Positions 1-5,811 of a DNA stretch of 10,929 nucleotides are shown piece by piece. How positions within the stretch are numbered: the stretch's first letter is position 1; the number at the start of each line of letters is the position of its first letter. The position numbers and the translations under genes were made by a program. The notes under the pieces were generated by a model that was given only the letters and a program-made list of their open reading frames with translations, searched no databases and was not told the origin of the DNA. Source of the stretch: an uncultured Pseudomonadota bacterium (GTDB taxonomy: Bacteria; Pseudomonadota; Gammaproteobacteria; Steroidobacterales; Steroidobacteraceae); contig CAIVYV010000004.1 of the NCBI GenBank assembly GCA_903910215.1, positions 1 through 10,929 of the forward strand, written 5' to 3'.

Positions 1-403
1 GCAGCCGTGTCGGGCTGTCATGGGTTCTGCAAAGCTCCTCGATCGCCTCACCGACGACGAGTTGTTTTTTACGCTCTAGCCTGCGACCGATCTCGATCAA
101 ACGCGCATGACGCAATTGCTGCACGGTCGACAGATGCGCCTGGAGCGCCTCGCTGCCGGGGTTGATGCCGAGGCCGAGCACGTGTAGCTCCTGGCCCTGC
201 CAGCCGGCGGTGATCTCCACCCCCGGCACGAACCCGATGCCGAGGTCGGCACAGGTCTGCGCCGCCTCGGGACAGCCGCGTACGGTGTCGTGATCGGTGA
301 GAGCAGCGAGTGTGACGCCTTGTGCAGCGACCAACTGCATGAGCGCCGCCGGCGCGAGCACGCCGTCGGAGTGGTGACTGTGAAGGTGCAGGTCAGCGAT
401 CAT
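1..403 (-). CDS. PHP-domain phosphoesterase, RNase AM / YciV-like (N-terminal part, cut by window edge)
   Basis: The gene starts at the ATG at 403-401 and is still open at the left edge, giving 134 codons and no stop. The start of the protein carries the metal-binding motifs of the PHP (polymerase and histidinol phosphatase) superfamily: DLHLHS at residues 4-9 (D4, H6, H8), TDHDT at 36-40, PGVEI at 60-64 and ELHVLG at 72-77. The spacing and the wording match E. coli YciV, known as RNase AM, a cytoplasmic 3',5'-nucleoside bisphosphate phosphatase and 5'-3' exonuclease that trims the 5' ends of small RNA fragments and rRNA. That function is taken from the family. No other in-frame start lies close upstream. 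No Shine-Dalgarno sequence is visible; only 20 bp separate this start from the divergent yrfG-like gene. The missing C-terminal part should contain the remaining metal ligands. A related PHP phosphatase of another specificity is possible. Confidence 0.85.
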   Translation of the reverse strand, partial: MIADLHLHSHHSDGVLAPAALMQLVAAQGVTLAALTDHDTVRGCPEAAQTCADLGIGFVPGVEITAGWQGQELHVLGLGINPGSEALQAHLSTVQQLRHARLIEIGRRLERKKQLVVGEAIEELCRTHDSPTRL

Positions 404-409
404 CCGGCG

Positions 410-420
410 GGTATCATACC
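410..420. promoter_or_regulatory. Nearly symmetric -10-like element between divergent starts
   Basis: The 11-bp sequence GGTATCATACC is an odd-centred palindrome. It reads TATCAT on the plus strand (412-417) and TATGAT on the minus strand (417-412); both fit the TANNNT form of a sigma-70 -10 box. On the plus strand six bases separate it from the ATG at 424, so a standard start of transcription would fall on the A of that ATG. On the minus strand nine bases separate it from the ATG at 403. Neither strand shows a recognisable -35 box at 16-18 bp or a Shine-Dalgarno sequence. That it is a bidirectional promoter giving leaderless or near-leaderless mRNAs is inference. Confidence 0.4.
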
Positions 421-423
421 GGC

Positions 424-1092
424 ATGGATATCCTCGCTGCCGATGCTCCGGACTGGTCTGCCATCGATACGGTGCTGCTCGATCTCGACGGTACCTTGCT
501 CGATCTCGCCTTCGACAACTACATCTGGCTCGCACGTGTGCCGGAAATCTACGCAGAGCGAGAAGGGCTCTCGCTCGCCGAAACCCACGCCGTACTCGCG
601 CCGCGATTTCATAGGGTGCAAGGTACGCTGCAGTGGTATTCGATCGACTATTGGAGCGAACAGCTCGATATCGATATTGCGGCCGTACATCGCGAGGAGG
701 CTGGTCGAGTTGCCTGGTTGCCCGGTGCGCGACGTTTCCTCGAGGAATTGCGGCTGCGCGGCAAGCGTCTGGTGCTGCTGACGAACTCGCATCCGACGAT
801 CTTGCAAATCAAACACGAACAAACGGGCGTGCTCGATTTTCTGGATGCGGCCTATACGTCCCACGGATTCGGTGCGCCCAAGGAAGATCAGGCATTTTGG
901 CGTGCGGCCCAAGCGCAAGTGGGCTTCGATCCTGCGCGCAGCTTGTTTGCGGACGACAGTAAGGCGGTGTTGCATGCAGCCATCCTGGCGCAAGTGCGCT
1001 GGGTCTACGGCGTGCGAAGACCCGACACCTCGCGTGATCCTCATTTGCATGAGGAATTCACCGCGATCGATGCGGTGGTCGAACTGCTTTAG
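424..1092 (+). CDS. yrfG: GMP/IMP nucleotidase, HAD superfamily (YrfG-like)
   Basis: This 222-residue protein has the same length as E. coli YrfG and resembles it throughout, including the stretches TVLLDLDGTLLDLAFDNY (residues 16-33) and WYSIDYWSEQLDIDI (71-85). YrfG is a cytoplasmic haloacid-dehalogenase-type phosphatase that dephosphorylates GMP and IMP. The HAD motifs are intact: nucleophile and acid D20 and D22 in DLDGT, T120 in LLTNSH, K153 in APKEDQ, and the magnesium-binding D177/D178 in FADDS. The cap insertion after motif I is the helical type of subfamily I. The ATG at 424 is the first start available close to motif I; no in-frame start lies just upstream and no Shine-Dalgarno sequence is visible. 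The gene is divergent from the PHP gene and its TAG stop overlaps the rhlB stop by 4 bp. The substrate assignment rests on family resemblance. Confidence 0.9.
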   Translation: MDILAADAPDWSAIDTVLLDLDGTLLDLAFDNYIWLARVPEIYAEREGLSLAETHAVLAPRFHRVQGTLQWYSIDYWSEQLDIDIAAVHREEAGRVAWLPGARRFLEELRLRGKRLVLLTNSHPTILQIKHEQTGVLDFLDAAYTSHGFGAPKEDQAFWRAAQAQVGFDPARSLFADDSKAVLHAAILAQVRWVYGVRRPDTSRDPHLHEEFTAIDAVVELL

Positions 1093-1103
1093 CGTCGACC
1101 GCC
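1074..1103. terminator. Hairpin spanning the yrfG/rhlB stop codons, no U-tract
   Basis: GGTGGTCGA (1074-1082) can pair with TCGACCGCC (1095-1103), a 9-bp stem with one G-U (on the other strand A-C mismatch) pair and a 12-base loop at 1083-1094. Both convergent stop codons, TAG at 1090-1092 for the nucleotidase and TAA at 1091-1089 for rhlB, lie in the loop. Neither side is followed by a run of T, so it is not a standard intrinsic terminator. It may stabilise or mark the 3' ends, or it may be chance in GC-rich DNA. Confidence 0.3.
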
Positions 1104-2402
1104 TCGACCGCCGCCGCCGCTACGGCGCGGACCGCCGCGCTGTCCACCACCGCCGCCACCGCCAGACCCGCCGCGACGAGGGCCACGGTGTGCGCCTTCA
1201 GGGCTCGGGCGACGCGGAGGCCAGGTGATCTCCGGCAACATGTCGACACTGATCGGCTCGAAGGGAATTTTGCGGCCGATGTATTTTTCGATGTCCGGCA
1301 GTGCGACAGCGTATTCCTCACACGCGAAGCTGATCGCATCGCCTTCGGCACCCGCGCGAGCGGTGCGGCCGATGCGGTGGACATAGTCTGCGCAGTCCTG
1401 CGGCAGATCGAAGTTGAAGACGTGGCTGACTTCCGGAATGTGTAGGCCGCGCGAGGCCACATCGGTCGCGATCAGTACGGCGAGTTTGCCGTCGTGGAAG
1501 TCTTGCAGAAAGCGCATGCGCTTTTTCTGTGGGACATCGCCCGAGAGTGCCTGCGCCTGAATGCCGTTGGCCTGCAGTGTGTCTTCGAGTTTCTCGGCTA
1601 CGCGCTTCGTGTTGACGAAGACCATGGTGCGATGCGGATCCATCTTGCGCAGTAAGCCGACGAGGAGTGGAACTTTTTCTTCCATCGCCGGGTAATACAT
1701 CACCTGTCGAACGCGATCGGCCGTGATTTTTTCAGGCTCGATGCGCACGAGCGCCGGATCGTTCATGTGTTCGTAGGCGAGTTCGAGCACGCGCTGTGAC
1801 AGCGTTGCCGAAAACAGCATCGATTGCCGGCGATCGGGTGGCGGCAGGCGACGCAGCATGTAGCGGATGTCGGCGATGAAGCCGAGATCGAACATGCGAT
1901 CGGCTTCGTCGAGCACGACGGCCTGTGCTTCGCGCAGTTCGAAGACGTGCTGCTTGAAGTAATCGATGATGCGTCCCGGCGTGCCGATCAAGACATCGAC
2001 ACCGCCCTCGAGGTCACGGCGCTGCTTCTCGTAATCCACGCCACCATAAACCACGGCGATGCGCAGCCCCGTGTGTTGACCGAGCTGTATCGCGTCCTGG
2101 TGAATCTGGATGGCGAGCTCGCGTGTCGGCGCGATGATCAATGCGCGGATCGCAGTTGCGCCGCGAGTGGGCGAGGCGGGGTGTTTCAGTAAGTTCTGGA
2201 ACAGGCCCACGAGGAACGCCGCCGTTTTTCCGGTGCCTGTCTGCGCCTGGCCCGCCACGTCGCGGCCGGCTAGAGCGAAGGGCAAGGTCTGTGCTTGGAT
2301 CGGGGTGCAGCGGGTGAAACCGGCTTCCTCGATGCCACGCATCAGGTCAGGAACGAGATCGAGGGAGGAAAAGGTGAGATCGGATAGATGGTTTTCGGAC
2401 AT
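1089..2402 (-). CDS. rhlB: DEAD-box ATP-dependent RNA helicase RhlB
   Basis: This 437-residue helicase (E. coli RhlB has 421) carries all core motifs in order: F11 and the Q motif TPIQ at 33-36, motif I AQTGTGKT 53-60, Ia PTREL 92-96, Ib TPGR 141-144, II DEAD 165-168, III SAT 198-200, V ATDVASRGLHI 312-322 and VI HRIGRTARAG 342-351. The RhlB-type ends, such as the start MSENHLSDLTFSSL and FACEEYAVALPDIEKYIG (359-376), separate it from other DEAD-box paralogues. RhlB unwinds structured mRNA for RNase E and PNPase in the degradosome. The C-terminal tail (about 396-437) is Pro/Arg then almost pure Gly and Arg, with seven consecutive Gly at 414-420; it is more Gly-rich than the Arg-rich E. coli tail and is probably disordered and RNA-binding. 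Its position opposite trxA-rho is the classical one. The ATG at 2402 lacks a clear Shine-Dalgarno sequence. Confidence 0.96.
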   Translation of the reverse strand: MSENHLSDLTFSSLDLVPDLMRGIEEAGFTRCTPIQAQTLPFALAGRDVAGQAQTGTGKTAAFLVGLFQNLLKHPASPTRGATAIRALIIAPTRELAIQIHQDAIQLGQHTGLRIAVVYGGVDYEKQRRDLEGGVDVLIGTPGRIIDYFKQHVFELREAQAVVLDEADRMFDLGFIADIRYMLRRLPPPDRRQSMLFSATLSQRVLELAYEHMNDPALVRIEPEKITADRVRQVMYYPAMEEKVPLLVGLLRKMDPHRTMVFVNTKRVAEKLEDTLQANGIQAQALSGDVPQKKRMRFLQDFHDGKLAVLIATDVASRGLHIPEVSHVFNFDLPQDCADYVHRIGRTARAGAEGDAISFACEEYAVALPDIEKYIGRKIPFEPISVDMLPEITWPPRRPSPEGAHRGPRRGGSGGGGGGGQRGGPRRSGGGGRGGRR

Positions 2403-2440
2403 TAGTTCGTATTGGATCGAAGCGAGTAGACAGGGGATGC

Positions 2441-2469
2441 TTGCAAACGGGACGAGAATTGGCTACAAA
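2441..2469 (+). promoter_or_regulatory. Candidate sigma-70 promoter for trxA-rho
   Basis: TTGCAA at 2441-2446 (four of six matches to TTGACA) and TACAAA at 2464-2469 (four of six to TATAAT) are separated by exactly 17 bp. If used, it would give trxA a 5' leader of roughly 210 bases. The boxes are imperfect, so the call rests mainly on spacing and location. Confidence 0.35.
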
Positions 2470-2673
2470 AGCGTCCCATAAGGGCGTTCTGCCCACGGTT
2501 TACGGCAATAGCCCCAGTTCACATCCATACAATTTTCTGGTCCTTCCAGAGGCAACCCAAAAAATCGACACGGCCTAGTGTAACCGTTTGACGGCCCCCC
2601 GACACGGCGTTCAGCCACGGGCTCGCAAACTCCCCGATTTCCCTCATCTCAACTTGTTTAGTTCACTCCAACT

Positions 2674-2678
2674 GGAGG
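2674..2678 (+). promoter_or_regulatory. Shine-Dalgarno sequence of trxA
   Basis: GGAGG lies nine bases before the GTG at 2688. It is the strongest ribosome binding site in the window and fixes GTG rather than a later codon as the trxA start. Confidence 0.85.
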
Positions 2679-2687
2679 TTTACCCGC

Positions 2688-3017
2688 GTGAGCAGCCCTC
2701 ACATCATCAATACCAGCGATGCCACCTTTGCTGATGACGTTTTGAAGTCCGACAAGCCCGTACTACTCGACTTTTGGGCCGAGTGGTGTGGTCCCTGCAA
2801 GATGATCGCGCCGATCCTCGACGAGCTGTCGGGCGAATACGCCGATCGTGTTCGCGTCGCCAAGTTGAACATCGACCACAACCCGCAGACGCCGCCGAAG
2901 TACGGTATCCGCGGCATCCCGACGCTCATTCTGTTCAAGAACGGGACCGTCGAGGCGCAGAAAGTGGGTGCGGTGTCGCGCTCGCAACTGGCGGCGTTTC
3001 TGGATAGCCACCTGTGA
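2688..3017 (+). CDS. trxA: Thioredoxin 1
   Basis: The product is 109 residues, the same as E. coli thioredoxin, and follows it along its whole length. The redox active site WCGPC is at residues 33-37 within LDFWAEWCGPCKMIAPILDE, and the cis-proline is P78 in GIRGIPT. Thioredoxin is the small cytosolic dithiol carrier that reduces ribonucleotide reductase, methionine sulfoxide reductases and other disulfide partners, and is itself reduced by TrxB. The start is GTG, preceded by a good GGAGG at nine bases. The first residues SSPHIINTSDATF align with the usual thioredoxin N-terminus, so no signal peptide is present. The stop TGA overlaps the rho GTG (GTGA), which suggests translational coupling and a shared transcript with rho. 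A candidate promoter at 2441-2469 would leave a long leader. Confidence 0.97.
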   Translation: MSSPHIINTSDATFADDVLKSDKPVLLDFWAEWCGPCKMIAPILDELSGEYADRVRVAKLNIDHNPQTPPKYGIRGIPTLILFKNGTVEAQKVGAVSRSQLAAFLDSHL

Positions 3018-4489
3018 GAGGCGGTTACCTAGGGGGTGGTCAGGGGGGTGGCGGTCCGCGTCGCCAGAAGCCGCGACACGGCGGTAATCGAGACCCGAAT
3101 CGCGGGCCGCGTCACGGTAACGTCGGTGGCCCGATGCACGACGAGATGCCGATGGATCACGCGCCGTTCATCGATTCCGGTGACGACGCGGAAATCATCA
3201 GCCCGGAGGAGCTCGCTGCGTCACGCAAGTCGATGAACTTGACGACGTTGAAGGCGATGCCCATCAGCAAGCTGGTGGAAATGGCCGCTGCGCTCGGCGT
3301 CGAGAACATGGCGCGCTCGCGCAAGCAGGACATCATCTTCAGTTTGCTGAAGGCCCATGCTCGCAAGGGCGAGGACATCTACGGCGACGGCGTGCTCGAG
3401 ATTCTGCAGGATGGCTTTGGCTTCCTGCGTTCGGCGGATGGGTCTTATCTCGCCGGTCCCGATGATATCTACATCAGCCCGGCGCAGATCCGTCGCTTCA
3501 ATCTGCGCACCGGTGACAGCATCTCGGGTCTCATCCGTCCTCCCAAGGATGGCGAGCGATACTTTGCGTTGCTGAAGGTCGGCGAGATCAACTTTGATTC
3601 GCCGGAGAACGCACGCAATAAGGTGTTGTTCGAAAATCTGACCCCGCTGCATCCGACCAAGCGTTTGAAGCTTGAGCGCGGCAACGGCTCGACGGAAGAT
3701 CTCACGGCACGTGCGATCGATCTGTGCGCGCCGATCGGCAAAGGCCAGCGTGGTCTGATCGTTTCGCCGCCGAAGGCCGGTAAAACGATGCTGTTGCAGA
3801 ACATCGCAACGGCCATCACGGCCAATCATCCTGAGGTGTATCTGATCGTGTTGCTCATCGACGAGCGACCGGAAGAAGTCACCGAGATGCAGCGCACGGT
3901 CAAAGGCGAAGTGGTGTCATCCACCTTCGACGAACCGGCCGCACGTCACGTGCAAGTCGCCGAAATGGTGATCGAGAAGGCTAAGCGTCTTGTCGAGCAC
4001 AAGAAGGACGTGGTGATCCTGCTCGACTCGATCACGCGCTTGGCGCGCGCCTATAACACGGTCGTGCCGAGTTCCGGCAAGGTGCTCACCGGTGGTGTCG
4101 ATGCCAATGCGCTGCAGCGTCCGAAGCGATTCTTCGGCGCGGCACGCAACATCGAAGAGGGTGGCTCGCTGACAATTCTCGCGACCGCGCTCATCGATAC
4201 CGGCTCGAAGATGGACGATGTGATTTACGAAGAGTTCAAGGGCACGGGTAACAGCGAAATCCACCTTGATCGTCGTATTGCCGAGAAGCGTGTCTTCCCG
4301 GCCATCAACATCAATCGTTCCGGCACGCGCAAGGAAGACCTCATCACCGATCCGGGTGAACTCGCCAAGATGTGGATCCTGCGCAAGCTGCTCCACCCGA
4401 TGGACGAGCTCGCCGCCATCGAGTTCCTGCTCGACAAGATGAAGGACACGAAGACGAATTCGGAGTTCTTCGAGGCGATGAAGCGCTAA
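3014..4489 (+). CDS. rho: Transcription termination factor Rho with 73-residue N-terminal extension
   Basis: From M74 (ATG at 3233), MNLTTLKAMPISKLVEM onward matches E. coli Rho (419 residues) almost throughout. Rho is the hexameric RNA-dependent ATPase that loads on untranslated RNA and ends transcription. The RNA-binding domain contains FGFLRS and PDDIYISP. The motor domain has the P-loop SPPKAGKT at 251-258, catalytic Glu E284 in IDERPEE (E. coli E211) and LLDSITRLARAYN as Walker B. Upstream the frame stays open to a GTG at 3014 that overlaps the trxA stop by 4 bp. It encodes a Gly/Arg/Pro/Asn-rich part (about 2-40) and then an acidic part (41-66), probably disordered. The GTG at 3014 has only a weak GGA at nine bases; ATGs at 3134, 3146 and 3152 are alternatives, and 3233 has no well-spaced Shine-Dalgarno sequence. 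E. coli has a noncoding rho leader of similar length in this position, so the extension is likely but not certain. Confidence 0.96.
   Translation: MRGGYLGGGQGGGGPRRQKPRHGGNRDPNRGPRHGNVGGPMHDEMPMDHAPFIDSGDDAEIISPEELAASRKSMNLTTLKAMPISKLVEMAAALGVENMARSRKQDIIFSLLKAHARKGEDIYGDGVLEILQDGFGFLRSADGSYLAGPDDIYISPAQIRRFNLRTGDSISGLIRPPKDGERYFALLKVGEINFDSPENARNKVLFENLTPLHPTKRLKLERGNGSTEDLTARAIDLCAPIGKGQRGLIVSPPKAGKTMLLQNIATAITANHPEVYLIVLLIDERPEEVTEMQRTVKGEVVSSTFDEPAARHVQVAEMVIEKAKRLVEHKKDVVILLDSITRLARAYNTVVPSSGKVLTGGVDANALQRPKRFFGAARNIEEGGSLTILATALIDTGSKMDDVIYEEFKGTGNSEIHLDRRIAEKRVFPAININRSGTRKEDLITDPGELAKMWILRKLLHPMDELAAIEFLLDKMKDTKTNSEFFEAMKR
3032..3054 (+). other. G-rich tract just after the rho start
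   Basis: Five G runs occur in 23 bases of the sense strand: 3032-3036, 3038-3039, 3043-3048, 3050-3051 and 3053-3054. The tract begins 18 bases after the proposed GTG start of rho and encodes glycines. Four tracts of at least two G with short loops could form a two-layer quadruplex in the mRNA. Folding or regulation is inference. Confidence 0.35.
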
Positions 4490-4497
4490 GTTGAATA

Positions 4498-4532
4498 GCC
4501 CGCGGGCAGTGCTGTCAGTGCTGCTCGCGGGC
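4498..4532. terminator. Strong hairpin between convergent rho and purD, no U-tract
   Basis: GCCCGCG-G-GCAG (4498-4509) pairs with CTGC-T-CGCGGGC (4521-4532), a 12-bp stem with one G-U pair and an 11-base loop at 4510-4520. The purD stop (TCA on the plus strand, 4515-4517) sits in the loop, so the right arm is purD coding sequence. The hairpin starts nine bases after the rho stop codon. No T run follows on either strand, so it may act as a weak bidirectional terminator or as protection of the mRNA 3' ends rather than as a standard intrinsic terminator. Confidence 0.5.
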
Positions 4533-5798
4533 GATCGCGCGATAACCGATGTCGCGCCGGCATTGCATGCCTTCCCAGCTGATCGCATCGACCAATTGAT
4601 AAGCGGCTTTCTGGGCCGCTGAAACCGTGCTGCCAAGGCCCACTGCGCACAACACGCGACCGCCGGCGGTCACAACGGCCTCGTCACGTAACGAGGTGCC
4701 AGCATGAAATACTTTGCCTGGAAGTGTCGCAGCGGCATCAAGTCCGTTAATCACATCGCCTTTGTGAACGTCGTCCGGATAGCCGCCTGCGGCGAGCACG
4801 ACTCCGAGGGCAGCGCGCGGATCCCAATCCATCGACACCTGATCGAGACGCCCGTCGAGTGCCGCTTCGCATAGCGCCGGTAGATCTGAGTTCAAGCGCA
4901 TCATGATGGGTTGCGTTTCGGGATCGCCGAAGCGGCAGTTGAACTCGAGTACGTTCGGCGTGCCGTCGGGGTGGATCATGATGCCCGCATACAAAAAGCC
5001 CGTATAAGGCATGCCATCAGCAGCGAGCCCCGCGATCGTGGGTTCAATCACCTCGCGCATGATGCGCTGATGCATTTCGGGTGTGACGACAGGCGCTGGC
5101 GAATAAGCGCCCATGCCGCCGGTGTTCGGGCCGGTGTCACCATCACCGATGCGCTTGTGATCCTGTGAGGTTGCGAAAGGCAAAGCGTGCACGCCGTCGG
5201 CGATCACGATGAAGCTGGCCTCTTCGCCCGGCAAGAATTCTTCGATGACGACCTCGGTACCGGCGCCGCCAAACTGGCCTTCGAACATCGATTGCGCTGC
5301 CTCGATCGCTTCGTCGGCGGTGGCAGCGATGATGACGCCCTTGCCTGCGGCGAGACCGCTCGCTTTGACAACGATCGGACTGCGCTGCTGACGCACCCAG
5401 TTGGCGTCGAAGGTGTCTGCCGTGAACGTCGCGTAAGCGGCCGTCGGGATGCCGTGGCGCCGCAAGAATTCTTTGGTGAAAGCTTTTGATCCTTCGAGCT
5501 GCGCGGGTGCGCGATGTGGCCCGAAGCAACGCAAGCCTGCGGCTTCGAAGGCATCGACGACGCCGAGTACAAGCGGTGCCTCAGGGCCGATGATAGTGAG
5601 ATCGATTGCCTCTCGCTGCGCGAGCGCCACCAGTCCTGCGACATCATCGACTGCAACGGCGACATTGCGTAGTTTGGGCTCACGAGACGTACCCGCATTG
5701 CCCGGCGCAACCAAGACCTCAGTGACTCGCGACGATTGTGCGCATTTCCAAGCGAGCGCATGTTCGCGTCCGCCACTGCCGACGATCAGCACCTTCAT
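4515..5798 (-). CDS. purD: Phosphoribosylamine-glycine ligase (GAR synthetase)
   Basis: PurD joins glycine to 5-phosphoribosylamine with ATP, the second step of de novo purine synthesis in the cytosol. The protein has 427 residues (E. coli 429). The N-domain begins MKVLIVGSGGREHALAWK (glycine loop and REH at 11-13), IIGPEAPL at 69-76 follows, the ATP-grasp region has VVKASGLAAGKGV (143-155), and the family signature RFGDPETQ is at 289-296. The C-terminal domain contains VVLAAGGYP (333-341). The ATG at 5798 is preceded by GAGG (5811-5808) at nine bases, which overlaps the purH stop; the gap to purH is 11 bp. It is the last gene of the minus-strand operon and ends in a hairpin facing rho. No substitution in the motifs was noticed. 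Confidence 0.97.
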   Translation of the reverse strand: MKVLIVGSGGREHALAWKCAQSSRVTEVLVAPGNAGTSREPKLRNVAVAVDDVAGLVALAQREAIDLTIIGPEAPLVLGVVDAFEAAGLRCFGPHRAPAQLEGSKAFTKEFLRRHGIPTAAYATFTADTFDANWVRQQRSPIVVKASGLAAGKGVIIAATADEAIEAAQSMFEGQFGGAGTEVVIEEFLPGEEASFIVIADGVHALPFATSQDHKRIGDGDTGPNTGGMGAYSPAPVVTPEMHQRIMREVIEPTIAGLAADGMPYTGFLYAGIMIHPDGTPNVLEFNCRFGDPETQPIMMRLNSDLPALCEAALDGRLDQVSMDWDPRAALGVVLAAGGYPDDVHKGDVINGLDAAATLPGKVFHAGTSLRDEAVVTAGGRVLCAVGLGSTVSAAQKAAYQLVDAISWEGMQCRRDIGYRAIAREQH

Positions 5799-5807
5799 CG
5801 CGCGATA

Positions 5808-5811
5808 CCTC
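5808..5811 (-). promoter_or_regulatory. Shine-Dalgarno sequence of purD over the purH stop
   Basis: GAGG on the minus strand lies nine bases before the purD ATG and shares two bases with the purH TGA stop at 5812-5810. A ribosome ending purH would be placed directly on the purD initiation site, consistent with coupled translation. Confidence 0.6.

Larger units (their letters stand above)
2403..2687. other. Divergent intergenic region between rhlB and trxA
   Basis: These 285 bp hold the control signals for rhlB (leftward) and trxA-rho (rightward). The region is less GC-rich around 2450-2570 than its flanks. I see one reasonable rightward promoter (2441-2469), a lone -10-like TACAAT at 2528-2533 with no -35 partner, and the trxA Shine-Dalgarno sequence. 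Small inverted repeats occur at 2482-2494 (GGGC/GCCC), 2536-2550 (TCTGG/CCAGA) and 2584-2594 (CCGT/ACGG). The 9-mer CGACACGGC occurs twice, at 2566-2574 and 2600-2608. No convincing leftward promoter for rhlB and no small ORF with a start signal is visible. Confidence 0.7.

Noticed and set aside
400..1050. 216-codon open frame on the minus strand opposite yrfG
   Set aside because: It runs antisense across a clear HAD gene, has no recognisable domain, and long antisense frames are expected in GC-rich coding DNA.
1100..1180. GC-rich triplet-like repeat as a microsatellite or mobile remnant
   Set aside because: It is simply the Gly/Arg codons of the RhlB tail in the rhlB reading frame; no exact tandem unit is present.
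2536..2550. Inverted repeat TCTGG/CCAGA as a terminator or riboswitch stem
   Set aside because: The stem has only five pairs, no T run follows, and no surrounding structure resembles a known riboswitch.
3221..3829. 202-codon open frame on the minus strand over rho
   Set aside because: It is antisense to the conserved RNA-binding domain of Rho and has no start signal or family resemblance.
3917..4636. 239-codon open frame on the minus strand over the end of rho and purD
   Set aside because: It lies antisense to the highly conserved rho motor domain and then out of frame in purD; the composition is a shadow of those genes.
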